From Mugil cephalus (Eukaryota; Chordata; Actinopteri; Mugiliformes; Mugilidae), in contig NC_061772.1 of the NCBI RefSeq assembly GCF_022458985.1, positions 28,455,501 to 28,519,500 of the forward strand: 64,000 nucleotides of DNA, read 5' to 3'. Shown here piece after piece: positions 1-13,257 of the stretch. Positions within the stretch are counted from its first letter, which is position 1, and the number at the start of each line of letters is the position of its first letter. Below the pieces are notes generated by a model. That model searched no databases. It saw only the letters and a program-made list of their open reading frames with translations, and was not told the origin of the DNA. The position numbers and the translations under genes are program-made.

Positions 1-515
1 GTGCTAGAGATCAGTCAGGAAATTCATCCTCTGTGCACCATAAATACTTTCTACCAAATTATATGACCAAACTACTGAAGTCTTCCAACTGTTGAGATAT
101 TTTGAGACATTAACTGTAATACCAGGCAAAGAATGACGTGTAGCTGCACAATTTATCTGACTTACTATCACATGCGTTTTCTGTTTACAGCTGGTTTAGA
201 TCATGTTAGTGCTGCAAAAATAAGACCAAATGGTGCATTTCTTGGAACATTTTTCTTAGTTTTTCTTCTTCATGCTACAACTGACGCCAAAAAACCTGAC
301 GCCACTCATGAAGATTTGTTGAGTAGTTTGGGAAATCAGGAGGAAGCGGCAGGAACTTGGAGGAAAACGAGCAGATGTTGAAGTTGTACCATCTCATTTT
401 ATTCTGCAGGGGGCGATATTCTCAAAACTTCAAACAATTTCCAACAGCACTGGTAAAAATCGCCAAAGAAGAAGAAAGAAAGCGTTAATAAACAAGAAGG
501 AATGGATAAAGAAAC
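1..515. other. Intergenic, no gene seen
   Basis: I see no exon with splice signals or a recognisable product here. The longest open frame (82 codons near 133-381) has no familiar motif and no codon character. Around 400-500 a purine-rich GAA-type tail follows a short unique stretch, which resembles the 3' end of a LINE (compare 61260-61375), but the body is not recognisable. Confidence 0.5.
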
Positions 516-1143
516 TAGGGGTGGGCGATACTGGGAATTTTATTATCGATCTGATGCCGAGTAAATACAGGGCTAGTATCGCCGATATCGATACCGATAC
601 TTTTTACTTGAAATGTCATGATCATTGAATAACTTTTAGTTAGTTGATTATGATAAAATACAGAACAAATAATTAAATATTTCCTATTTTACTACACACA
701 ATTGTTTTAGAAAGAAGTAATGTAAGTAATGTGTGTAAAATAAGAAAAAGGAACAATGTAACAAAAATATGAATATAACAATGCAAACAACACAACAACA
801 GTGGAAAATACAGTCAGTAACAAAGTCAGTTGAGCAAAATAAGGAAACAAAAGCAAGAATGTAATAATAAATATAAAAATTGCTCAGAGAGCAATAATTT
901 TAGTAACAGCATCAGCACCAGTTGTGTGATTCTGCTGTGATTCTAGGATCTGAGTATCAAACGTTTTACTACAGGTGAGGATGGAGAAGCTCCACGGACT
1001 TGGAGAGAAGCTGCATGAACTCTGCGAGGAGGAATTAACTGGACGTATAGAAGAGAAACTGGAACAAAAGTATCAATCTCACCAAAGCGATACTAACCTT
1101 GGTATCGAGACTATGAATATTTAGGTGGATACTCCCAGCCCTA
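516..1143. mobile_element. Non-autonomous hAT-like MITE, copy 1
   Basis: This 628-bp element has inverted termini: the left end reads TAGGGGTGGGCGATA and the right end, read inward, TAGGGCTGGGAGTATCC. It is flanked by a perfect 8-bp direct repeat, AAAGAAAC, at 508-515 and 1144-1151, the target-site size of hAT transposases. There is no open frame, so it must have been moved in trans. A second copy lies at 13258-13965 and shares subterminal and internal blocks. Superfamily assignment rests on the 8-bp duplication and the terminus style; no transposase is present to confirm it. Confidence 0.85.
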
Positions 1144-1151
1144 AAAGAAAC

Positions 1152-2382
1152 GTTTCATTTGAACGACAAGTTCAGCTTCAAAGGTTTGACGCTTTGTTCT
1201 CGTCCAGAGAACAAAGTTTTCTGCATTAACTATTGATGTGAAATGAGACGTGAACTGAACGGAGCTGAGATGTTAATTCAAATGATACAAACCTGAAAAA
1301 TATCCCTGACAGGTGCATTTAAAACGGGTGTGAAGAGGTGCAATTAATTTGTGTTTTACCTGCGTTTACTATTAAAATTATGCACTTAATCAAAATGTTT
1401 TAAATCCACTCAAAGGCCATTTTTTTTATATCGGTGTTCAAACAGGGAGAAATCCACTCCACCTCTGTGTTTTCACCCACAGCTGCAGAAACCTCTCTCT
1501 CTGGTTACTGTTGCTATCACAACACTCTCAGTTTAACTGTATAATATGGATCAAGGTCAGATGAGAAATTGCTGAAATGCATTCTGTAAAATAATCACAA
1601 ACCCATGCAGAGGTGGGCGGGTGGGCGGCTGAGGGGAGGAACGAGGCTGAACTCGCAGTGAGCTGTGTCTTTTTTATCTGAACGTGGAATATGTGGTGTG
1701 CACTGAGACGAGTTTCTGCTTTTAAGCTGAGCCCAGATCTGGTGGAACCGTGTAGAAACTGAAGCTCTTTATCATGTTTGCACAAATGCCAAAAAATCAT
1801 AAATGTTTTGACATATTTGTTGACATATAAGTTGATGAGATGAAAACCTTTTTTTTTGTTCTGCAGTGGGGTAATTGCAGTAATTGCAACAGCAAACATA
1901 GGGGTAGAAAGAGTGGACTGTGTAAAAGATAAATATTAAGATAAAATAGAATAGAATTTAAAAAAATACATCACTATAGTTTATTAAGACATGTGTCTCT
2001 AGTTGCCTGATGAATAAAAGTCTTGCTTTCTGTTGACCTACCATCACTTCAAGCTTTAAATTGTCAAGGTTTTATGCAAACATTAAAACATTTTCTCTCT
2101 AACATGTACATACTGACATAAAACACACAAACAAAGCACTTATTTCTTAATGAACTTTTACCATACGACTTATTACAAGATTTATGTTGTGATAACTGAA
2201 TTAAATAACTTACTTACTGGTCTAAATACAGATAAACAAGCAATTTGCAAACATAGTGGAATTCAGTGTTGCTACGCTAACAGTTAGCATCTGCCCTTGA
2301 TGAGACGGGTTTATTTTGGGGTCAGAAAATCAAAGAATGATTCCCCTTGAGAAGTCAGACCAGCTTCCACACCAGCACATCT
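1152..2382. other. Intergenic, no gene seen
   Basis: Moderately AT-rich sequence with scattered short open frames that lack splice context or known motifs. The 123-codon frame on the minus strand at 1528-1899 has no recognisable domain and I treat it as chance. Confidence 0.5.
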
Positions 2383-2566
2383 TTTGTTGGTCTGGAGTCT
2401 CTCCGTTGAGAACTGATTATTCTCATGCAGAGATCTGCTGGGCCAATCAACATCAACACAAATACCGAGTCCAAAAGTTTCCCAGCAGATCACTGAACTG
2501 TCTCAGGATGGTGAATGTTGTTCCCTTCTATAATCAGTGGTTTTAATGTTGTGGCTGATCGGTGTA
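2383..2566 (+). repeat. Dispersed DNA-transposon end fragment
   Basis: The right part ends in AATGTTGTGGCTGATCGGTGT. The same terminus recurs at 33990-34014 (+), at 10760-10790 in reverse, and in a diverged form at 53195-53219. The left part (2383-2455) matches the reverse complement of 16018-16088. The pattern fits a short non-autonomous DNA element present in several truncated copies. The family is not certain. Confidence 0.6.
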
Positions 2567-2662
2567 TCTGCAATGGCATACCACCAATTTGCATATGCAT
2601 AGCGGTCTATGTCTTTCTTTCTTTTTTTTTTGTGAAAGCGACGCTGGAATGCTGCAGCTGAA

Positions 2663-2665
<3 letters not shown>

Positions 2666-2697
<32 letters not shown>
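2666..2697. repeat. (TA)n microsatellite
   Basis: About 16 TA units. The last TA is also the left target-site TA of the Tc1-like element that follows. Confidence 0.95.
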
Positions 2698-4266
<1,569 letters not shown>

Positions 4267-4268
4267 TA

Positions 4269-5178
4269 TATAAATATATATTCATCATTTTGACCAACTT
4301 ATTGTTTTCTACAGTGTTATTGTTAAAAACCTTAGAGGCCTTAGAGATGAAAGGCTTCCAATCATCCTCACGGCCGTTTTATTTTAGACCCAACGAAAAA
4401 CAATGTCACTGTCGATTCCAAGACAGAAAACACTTCATCTCAGATTTAAAAGCTGAAGGATTTTGCTTCGAGGAAAAGATGGAAGACGATTCAGAGAATT
4501 GTAAGTTTTCGTGGCCGCGTATCGCTGATTATTCGTGTGGTTCAACGAGCATCCACTCTGCTTAAGACAAAGCGTCAGAGCCGGTGATTATTTCCTCATC
4601 GGGATCAAGCTGCTCTCCTCTCGTTTGGCGTCTGTGTGGCTTTCGGGGGCTGCGTGCTGCCGTTCCAGCCGGAGTCATTTTCAAAGGCGCTTTTTACTCG
4701 GATGGCAGTGGGAGAGGAGGATTCAGCAGCCTTCATCACTGGCCCCCCTTTATGTTGTGAGGATAGGCACTAGGTGGGGGAGCGTGAAGGGAGGGAGGGA
4801 GGGAGGGGGAAGCTGGCCTTGAGCTGGAGCTTCACAATAGACGTTTGTCCGAACTCATAAAGCAAAAGATGTTTCATCCTTTGAGAGCGAGCAAACACGG
4901 ACACAAATGGAATCTAACGCCTTCAGTTCATGTTTCTGAGCGTGAACACAGGGATCTAATTCAAACATGGTGGCTCACTGCACTCAATTTTATTTTATTG
5001 ACACTCAGCCTTTGGTCAATTAAAGAGTGTTTCACATTTCTGGATACAAATTTATACAATAAAAAGGTATATTCAAAAGGGACATTTAATCCCTTTTCAT
5101 CCCCTTCAACCCTTTTCAATCTTTATACTATGGACAAACTCATCATGACGTCGCACATTGGATGCTGAACTTTGAAAA
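4269..5178. other. Intergenic, no gene seen
   Basis: Mixed-composition sequence with open frames of 95-118 codons, none with recognisable domains or supporting splice sites. A GGGAGGGA run lies at 4789-4810. Confidence 0.5.
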
Positions 5179-5574
5179 TGAAGCCTGAAGTGGGCGGAGC
5201 CTGCGGTCGCCATGTTGGATGAGCTTTACGCTTGGACGTTGAGACCCGCCCACCCGATTCTCCGCTACGTGCTAGCTCAGGCTAACACCTGTCACTCACA
5301 GCAGGAACGCCCCTAATTATTCAGAATTTTAAATCTTAATAAAAAAAATTAATAGAATTCATCAATTGTCACGAATAGAGAAATGAACTATTGAGACCAA
5401 AATCGTTTTTGTAAAAGGCTTTAAACATGTTTAATAATGCTGTAACGTGGGGCTTTTTAACATGGGGGTCTATGGGGATTTTCTCCTTTGTGGAGCCTCT
5501 AGTGGCCACTCGATGAACTGCAGTTTTTTGTATTTCCACATAGGCTTCATTACTCAGACCTGGAGGTTACCGCC
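5179..5574. repeat. Dispersed repeat, copy 1
   Basis: This stretch is clearly related to 48646-48952. Both begin with TGAAGCCTGAAGTGGGC, share GAGCCTCTAGTGGCCACT and a block around AATAATGCTGTAACGT, and end with CAGACCTGGAGGTT then CCGCC. It is therefore an interspersed repeat with partly diverged, length-variable centre. No coding capacity; superfamily not determined. Confidence 0.85.
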
Positions 5575-6784
5575 TGCTTTCAACCTTTCCTCTTGACCAT
5601 TTTCATCCCATCTGCTCATCAGTTTTACATCCTGTCTCCTCCACCCCCTTTTCATCCCATTCCATCCGTGTCTATACCAATTATTCAAACTGAGGAATAG
5701 ATATAAAGGGGTAGGAATTAAAAAAAAGTTTACTTCTTCCTATCCCTTCTTTTAACGGACCCCCTGTTGAAGACCTGTCGTTTAGGGAGCAATAGTCAGT
5801 CTGCGGTAAAGTCAGGGCTGTGACACACCCAGCAGAGGTTGTCAGTGAACTATTGTTTGTCATGAGTCTGACCTCGTCAACGGCTTTTTGTTCCACTTGA
5901 ACGTGTTGAACCAGTGGCGGAGATTCTTCAGTCCGAGAGTTCACTCTGATTGGTTGTTCAGTTTTATCAAACCAGCGAACCAGCGAAACCAGATGAGGAA
6001 CTCCTCATTTTTCATCTTCAGCTCATCTGCAGATATTTTCCTGATGACATCCTGAATGAATAAACCATAGACCATCTGCTCAGCGTGACTCAGGAGAGGC
6101 CAGATCTTTGTGCACAGCGGCCTGTATCTCTCCCTGTAGACTCCCAGGTGGTTTTAGTTTGACACTGTCGTGTGTTCAAGTGCAATTTCCGTGGCTCAGA
6201 CGCAGGAGATGCTGCAGTCAGTCATTCGTTTTGGTGTTTCTGGGTCCTTAGCTTAAGTGTAAAGACGGCGGCACTTCCAGGATAGAACTCGCTCCAAAAT
6301 GAAAAGATAATACAGATTTTTATCTATTTTTTGGTGCTTTTTACTTTGTGTGAGTGTGTCTGTATGTCTGGGCTTGATCTGACTTCATGCTCCATGTCTA
6401 AACATCTAAAGTGCTTAAAACATTTACGCAGTTCTGTATGTAATATTCTTCGAATCCCAATGGTGCATGAAAAAAATAAAATGAAAACAGAATCTTGTGC
6501 TTCATTTTATTTGTTCCTGTGCAGCTGAAAGTGAAGCACTGATGCAATATGATGAAAAAACAAGTGTGGATGTACCGGCTCCGCTACGTGTTTCTGGATT
6601 TTTTTCATACAGTTGTAGTTTCACATGCTGCAAGAGCATAGATGACAAAATGACTGCACAGGATCATGCAATCTGAACACACATAATCAGATGACATCAC
6701 TGAACAACTAGTACACATAGAGGAGTGAAATGAACCCATTGAAATGAACATACAATGTGTGTACAAACTGATCTAACAGTGAGA
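5575..6784. other. Intergenic, no gene seen
   Basis: No exon-like segment found. Short frames only, no repeats that I recognise with confidence. Confidence 0.45.
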
Positions 6785-7115
6785 TTAAAGAGGTGTTTAT
6801 GGAACCGTGGCATCTTTATCTCCTTGCCCCCCAGTATTTACGCTCAGCTAGGCCAAGTGTCCCCTGCGTTTAGCTCCATAATTACCGCACAATCATGAAA
6901 TTTTAATCAACCTTTCTCATCTAACTATTCCTTTAAGGCAGCCCCAGCTGAATCGCCCCTTTGTATGTAAATGAAAGAGCATAAAAGTAGAGCCACGATT
7001 GTGTGTGTCCGCCCCTCGTGCAACGTGAGATGAGAGCGTCTTTGTTATTTTGGCTTCGGCGCAGGCTGCCTATACAATGCAACAATAGTTCTCTGTGAGG
7101 CTTTGATCTGATGAG
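6785..7115. other. Candidate conserved non-coding element
   Basis: A repeat-free, compositionally complex stretch with several homeodomain-type TAAT/ATTA cores, for example CCATAATTACCGCAC and ATTTTAATCAACC, an octamer-like TATGTAAATGA, and a SOX-like AACAATAG. It has no open frame. Such texture is common in deeply conserved enhancers, but conservation cannot be seen from one sequence, so this is only a candidate. Confidence 0.25.
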
Positions 7116-7127
7116 GGAGGAAGGAGC

Positions 7128-7156
7128 GGTGGTGGTGGTGGTGGTGGTGGTGGTGG
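7128..7156. repeat. (GGT)n microsatellite
   Basis: About nine GGT units followed by a G-rich run to 7168. Confidence 0.95.
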
Positions 7157-7640
7157 GAGTGGGGGGGTGAGATGTTCACGATGAGATTGAAAGAGCTACT
7201 TCAGGAACAGGTTTTATTTTCACTCAACCAAAGAGGCGGTGGGAGAAACTGAAGCGTGCTGTTTTCTAGAGTGATAAATGGACTGTTACTGGCTCCGCGT
7301 TCACCAAACATTTGAGCAACATTAGAGCACGGGCTGGTTCAGGCGATTAAACGTCAACCTTCAACCCCTCACGTAGCATGTAGGTGTGCAGCCACACAGC
7401 AAAAGGAATCCATGAGTCCACTACAGCTCGAGTCAACATTTGAGTTTTAAATAGTGGACAAATTAAGAGGAAAGTTGTTACGAATTCATATTTTATAGCT
7501 TATATATCTTACAAACCATATGTATTTTTCTTTTTCTAAATCTTTTTTATTCCTTTATATGTATATAGGTACGCAAACACATATACATACTGTCCACTCT
7601 TATTACTCGTAAATGGAAATGTTCACTCTGAACCAAACAA

Positions 7641-8217
7641 TTAACCTGAGACCCTGCGTCCTCAAATGGGGACATTAGGTTTTAGGTTTGTGGCAGCTCA
7701 AACTGTTTGATTTAGACCTGTTGTCCACATAAGTGGACGCTTTAGTCTGCCATCTAGTGGTAGCAAAGGATCAGTACGACTAGTCGGCATAAGAAGATTG
7801 TTTAGTGTTTCAGCGGATTCGCTCTGCAGCGGATAACGAGACAAATGTGAACGAGGTTCAAAACGTCATCAAAATTTATGGTTGTAACTAAGATTTAACA
7901 AGATTTATCAGTAGTAATGAGCTACAACGTCATTAATTAGCAAGTACTAGTTTAAGGACATTGGGAATGTATTGTTTATAAGCCTGTTTTTGCACAGAAA
8001 TGTTCAGATATTGAAATATATAGTTTCATATTTTATTATTAGTATATTATTATTTTTATTATTAGTTACACATTGAAGACATTGCTGTTTTTTTTTCCAA
8101 TAATTACTTCCTGTTCAAAGATGATGTTTGGTTTTTATGCTTCTTACGTCCAAATCCCAAATGACTTTTGAAATTAAAAATGCACTGCAAACAAAAGCTC
8201 GGGTGACAGGAGGTTAA
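7641..8217. mobile_element. TTAA-flanked non-autonomous element (piggyBac-like), copy 1
   Basis: A TTAA lies at each end (7641-7644 and 8214-8217). The termini inside it are inverted: left CCTGAGACCCTGCGTC and right, read inward, CCTCCTGTCACCCGAGC. TTAA target sites are the hallmark of piggyBac transposases. No open frame. A second, shorter copy occupies 9940-10263 and shares the left end and an internal block with AATTAGCAAGTACT. Confidence 0.7.
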
Positions 8218-8592
8218 TGTGGCACAAAAGCAAAACAATGATCTAAAATAGGATAAAAGGCTCCTCAGAGCTGCAACATAAAAATCAGTTTAATCGCTGT
8301 TAATATTTAATGTTTGGCGAAGAACTGGAAGCAGAATCGTCCCTCAACTCCAATCATCAGCCGGCGGATGACGGTTAAAACGCACTCCTGCGACATTCAG
8401 ATGGTGACGCTGCAGCTTGCGCTCTGCAGCCGGAGGAAGTAGGAGGACGTATTAACAGGTTCAGAGCAGACTTAAAGGTAATATAAACTAGTAATCCTCA
8501 GCCAGCTGGTGAGAGCTGGAGAGTGGCTGTTTTGCTTCAGTCTGGGGGCTAATGTGTTTGTTATCACCTAGAGCAGATGGCCCAGCATGGAA

Positions 8593-8593
<1 letters not shown>
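8218..8593. other. Intergenic, no gene seen
   Basis: No supported feature between the TTAA element and the CA repeat. Confidence 0.45.

Positions 8594-8634
<41 letters not shown>
8594..8634. repeat. (AC)n microsatellite
   Basis: About 20 uninterrupted AC units. The apparent threonine-histidine reading frames across it are artefacts of the repeat. Confidence 0.97.
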
Positions 8635-8636
<2 letters not shown>

Positions 8637-9482
8637 CACGACCACAAAATCATCTTAGTGCAAATAATACATGCACACGCCAACACAAAGATAAAAATAC
8701 ACACGGCACAAAAACACCTCTCGCAGAAACAACAAATGTTCTGTAAACTACTGAAAATGGTTCATTTCACACTAAAACCATATCTCCAAGCAAACATCTG
8801 GGAGTGAGTATTAAAATCTAACTCCTACTACGAATATGATAACTATTAAACTAACAGAAAATGACATATGTCACAGTAGTGTCACCTCAGTTGTGTAATA
8901 AACGTGTTTGTTCACCTACTTCACGGGATTCAAGACAGATCGAAGCAGCAGTTTATATCTTTAAAACGAGTCCTGTTTAGATGCTACTTCATCTTAAAAT
9001 GAGTCGATGTGCACCAGTGTCCTCCTCGTTTTGTCCTTGTATACAGTGCATGATGAATGTAACTATCCTCATGCTGATCGTACAGGCGGCCATGATGTTT
9101 ACAACACGCGCCGACACTGAGTGAATGAAAGATACCGAGGTTCTCAGTCATTCGGGTCGGGTCGGGTCAGGGGAGGTGACCATCTGCTGGATTTGTAGTC
9201 AGGGCAGCAGAGCTGAAGGAACACGAGCAGAATGATGCACTGAGAGTTTGTCTTTGTTCTTAGAGATAGAAAACCTTTCATCAAGACCTTTTAGACCTTG
9301 ACTTGAATTTTGCTGTTTTAACAGAAGGCTCTCAGTCATCCAGGTCATGATATATTCAAAAAATAAATAAAGCTAAAGAATTGAAACTGGACTTGTAGAG
9401 TTTCATCCAAGTCTGAAAGACTGGTGGGGAATAGGAACATCAGTGAGTCGTGTTCAGAATAAACCTACATATCTATGGTCTG
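8635..9482. other. Intergenic, no gene seen
   Basis: Contains a small GGGTC tandem at about 9152-9170 and stretches around 9320-9420 that look like worn interspersed repeat (CTCAGTCATCCAGGTCATG), but I cannot bound them. Confidence 0.4.
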
Positions 9483-9943
9483 TTAAAGGAGCCATATTAT
9501 GCAAAATTCACTTTATAAAGCTGTTCTAACAGTAATATGTGTCTCCATAGCCCATGTATGAGGCTCCAGATGTGAAAAAAGTCCCTCACGAGTTCGCTCC
9601 ACTTTTTAGTAAATCTGTGCTCAAACAGGCAGATCTGAGATTTTTCCTTCTTGACGTCATGTGGGGAAATAAACTGGCTTTGACCCAACCCATGGTCATA
9701 AATCTGCTGTATCTTCTACCTGAGAAGGGCGTGGATGGGCGTGGCCAGACACAGCTCATTAGCATTTAAAGGTACAGACACAGAATCAGCCTGTTCTCAG
9801 TGGAACTCACTAAAGCCACTTTCTGACTCGATGAAATTCAGGACCAAGGCTGAATTTGGGGTAATACACTTTCAAAAAAATGATGTTGAACCCATGACAG
9901 ATATATGAAAATGGTTGAAATAAGTATAATATGGGACCTTTAA
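9483..9943. mobile_element. MITE with TTAAAGG inverted ends
   Basis: The left end reads TTAAAGGAGCCATATTATGC and the right end, read inward, TTAAAGGTCCCATATTATAC, about 461 bp apart. The paired termini mark a complete non-autonomous element. The TTAA at 9940-9943 is shared with the next element, so two mobile elements abut at one TTAA. No coding capacity; the superfamily is inferred only from the possible TTAA target. Confidence 0.75.
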
Positions 9944-10263
9944 CCTCCTGTGATCCTGCGTCCTCATAGGGGGACGTTAAGTTTTTGGTTTGTGGCAGTT
10001 TCTTATTTTGCTTCATTTGAACTTTTATCCTCATAACTAGATACTAGTTGGTGTAAAAACATGATAGCGGTCACATAATAAAAGTATAATATGACACAAA
10101 TTCTATCAATAGTAACAAGCTATAGCTTCTCTAATTAGCAAGTACTTGATTGTGAACGTTGGGACTTCATTCATAACCGTGTAAATACACCCAGCATGAT
10201 CCAACACAGATCCAAAGGTTTGTGGTAAAATGGATGATATTTATCTTAATATTGGCAGGTTAA
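9940..10263. mobile_element. TTAA-flanked element (piggyBac-like), copy 2
   Basis: The left end CCTCCTGTGATCCTGCGTCC follows TTAA at 9940-9943 and matches copy 1 at 7645. Internal blocks also match, for example TAATTAGCAAGTACT near 10135. The right end is less certain: GGCAGG before TTAA at 10260-10263 fits the expected inverted terminus only loosely. Confidence 0.6.
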
Positions 10264-10759
10264 TATGTGGACATTGAAGGAGAAAAGTGGAGCGTTGCTG
10301 TGTTGGGTTTGAAGTTCAGTAGTTCAGGTGCCAGTTAGCGAAACGTCAAACGTGGATTCAAAGATAAAACCAAGATCAGGACGTTACCACACCTGCAAAA
10401 CATCAAAGTTAAAGATGCAGAAACCGAGATTCTTCTCATCTTAAATCTACACACCAGCACTAATCACCTCCAAAAAACATATATATAAATTTATTTCTAT
10501 ATTCAAGAAAGTGTCAATATCTTCTACTGTGGCCCATTTTTCTGCAGGAGCAGAGAGGCAGGAATGATTAATTATCAGAACAAATTAAGTTATTTTGAGA
10601 CGAGCTAAATAACCAAGTTTGACAAGATGATTTATCTGAGACGGGAAAGAGGAGTTTAATCACCTTAAAACAAGATGTCAAGGATTTCTTTTGCGATGCA
10701 TAGTCACACATGAGCAGAGGAAACACGCATATACCTGAAGATTATGTGTGTGTAAAGTA

Positions 10760-10790
10760 CACCAATCAGCCACAACATTATGACCACTGA
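10760..10790 (-). repeat. Transposon-end fragment (reverse copy)
   Basis: ACCAATCAGCCACAACATTA is the reverse complement of the terminus seen at 2546-2566 and 33990-34014. Confidence 0.55.
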
Positions 10791-11548
10791 GAGGTGTCTG
10801 AAAATAACATTCGTCTTCATCGTTCCTTAGTCTTCTTTCTTTTCTCCCTCCATCTCAATCATCAGTTATTGATCAGTCCCCAGAGGAGGAGGAGGAGGAG
10901 GAGAAATCAGTCCTTCTCCTCCTTCATCTATTTATAGACGTGGGGCTGATCTCAGGGAGAGTCTCCCCCTGAAGCACCGATGTAACGGACACTGAGGGGT
11001 GATGCTTGATTTGACAACGAAGCAGTGAAACAGTGTGTAAGCGAATGGACCTGCCAATGTCCAGCCAGTCAAGACACTCACACTGACCCGCAAGAGTGTT
11101 TTTAAAATACAGTCGGACTTAAAAAATATTGATGGAGCTTTGGGACACTTTGAAAATCTGCTGTATAAACTCAAAAATGCATGAAGGTCAGTCTAAAAAT
11201 AAGGATGGTTTTGAAATCCTCGACAGGCTGACCTTTCAGAGACAAAAGGGAAGAGGGGGGGTGTTGAACTGACGCATTTCTGCCGGCCTGAAAACACAAA
11301 TAACCAGCGGTGTGTGTCTCTGCTGGACCCTCTGTCTCTTTCCCTAGAAGGGCACATCAATCCTCCAAGCCTGAGCTGACTGACTCAGAATGTCAAACAC
11401 TGTTTGAATCACAGTCACGGAGATTTTGTAGATACCGGAGATCAGATGAGAGCGTTTCGTGGCTGAAATAATTATGCAGCTCCGGGCTGAGGGTGTTGAG
11501 TCTGATACTGGACAAACTGTATACTTCAAACCATTATATGTCTTTGAA

Positions 11549-11660
11549 TTTTTTTATTTTATTTTATTTTATTTTCTGGTTCATTATTTTCTATTTTATT
11601 TTCTTTTCTATTTTTATTTTATTTTCTATTCTTTTATTTTATTTCATTTATTTATTTTAA
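11549..11660. repeat. (TTTTA)n-type simple repeat
   Basis: Imperfect runs of TTTTA and TTTTC units; low-complexity, likely an expanded poly-A/T tail. Confidence 0.85.
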
Positions 11661-13257
11661 CTTCAGCCCCAGACAAGACCGATTTAAATTACATTCAAGG
11701 CAAATGTTTTCAGTAAAGCTGCAGCACTTCTTCTAATTTACATGCTTAATGCACATTCAGATCAATGTGCAGGTCCAGGGGCGCAGAAAAATCAATAACA
11801 TGGACATATGAAGACTTTTTTTTCAGTGTTGTGAATGAAAAAATGAAAAAATGTCATTTTCATGGATAAAATCAAGGGTCACTTTGTTGCCCTTCTGTGG
11901 TAAAACTAAGTTAGGTTATATATTGATTCCATGATTTATTTATTTTATGCTTTAATTTCAGAGTAAAATGAGACATTTCAACAAAAAAGGAGTGTTGTAA
12001 AACTTTTGCCCGGTATATACTGAGATTTTTTTTTTTATTTTTCCGCACAACTGAAATGATGGAATTTCAAGCTCTTAACAACCATCATATTTTATTGAAA
12101 TGAGAAGTTTATTTAAACCACAAGGCTGATTATATTCTATATTTTAGAACGTGAACTAAAATGAGGCCTGTTATAGATATTGTTTCATTGTGCTTGTAAT
12201 TCGGTGATTAATCCAAAAGTTATTAGGTTTTATGTAGGATCTCTGTAACTTCACTCCCTCAGTCTGCATACGTGAACGTACTGTACTGCAAATAAAAAGC
12301 AATATGCATTTCTAAATGGGTTAAACTCTGAAACTGTGCAGGACGCACAACTAATTAGTGAAATGTTTTTAGTTTTTCTACTTTGCATGCTTTAATTCGG
12401 CTCCACTCTTCTCCGCTCGGGTCGGCTCGGCTCTATTGCTGCTCTCCCGTGGGTGCTCATTACCGAACGGGCTTGTTTGATCTGTTCTCTCATTGCTGTT
12501 TGAACCTGAAGCTCCACTCTGTCTCTGTGACGAGTTAAAAGTGCTGCCATTACCCAGATAAACAAACACTGCTCCTTAATGCAAGCTGCCATCGTACACG
12601 AACCAGCTTAACTGCTGCAATGCCAGTTTTGTACATTTCTTTTTTTTAATTATTATTTTTTTTAACACTATAGAGAAAAAAAAATTACGATGCATGACAG
12701 AAAACGTGAGCTGGTGCTTCAGCAGTTCTTGCTCTTGCAGAACGGATTCCTCCCCCTGCTGCAGCGGGACCGGTAATCAGACACAAACGATCAGTTGTGC
12801 CCCAGCGCCCTAAGTACGATTAACGGCTATAATTAGTTTCCATTTAAAGAGGTCGATTTAGCATAAACATACGAGAGGAACATTTAGTTACGACAGTAAA
12901 TAACTCCGAGGCCTCTGCAGCAACACAGTGAAACTGGAAAACTAGAGCTGCAGAGGACAATAAAGATACAGAACACACGACATGAGGTGACATGGCTGGA
13001 TATTTATAGTAAATAATACAACAACCAAGAAAAATCCCAACAGGAAGCAACAGTCTGACATGTTTTCAGCTGCCAGAATTATTCCTGAAGGTAACACCAG
13101 TGCCTCAAAGTGCAGGTTTTAACTGTTGTTTTCTGAAGCTAACTCAGACGTGAAGAAGGAGAATGACATGAGGCCGACTCAATAATCAATTGTTTTTAAT
13201 AATCTGCTTGTAATTTTGATCCTTTTCTTTCTGTTTGTCTTCATTTTCTGTTTGAAC

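Larger units (their letters stand above)
10264..13257. other. Intergenic, no gene seen
   Basis: About 3 kb without a recognisable exon. It holds the terminus fragment at 10760-10790, a GAG run near 10886-10903, and a T-rich simple tract at 11549-11660. At 12770-12860 there is a complex stretch with TAATTAG and TTTAAAG motifs that could be a regulatory element, but nothing in the sequence proves it. Confidence 0.5.

Noticed and set aside
1528-1899. Minus-strand 123-codon frame
   Set aside because: No recognisable motif, no splice context, and Lys/Phe/Ile-rich AT-driven composition at its start.
8552-8807. Thr-His repeat proteins
   Set aside because: They are the AC microsatellite read in two frames, with no upstream or downstream coding signal.
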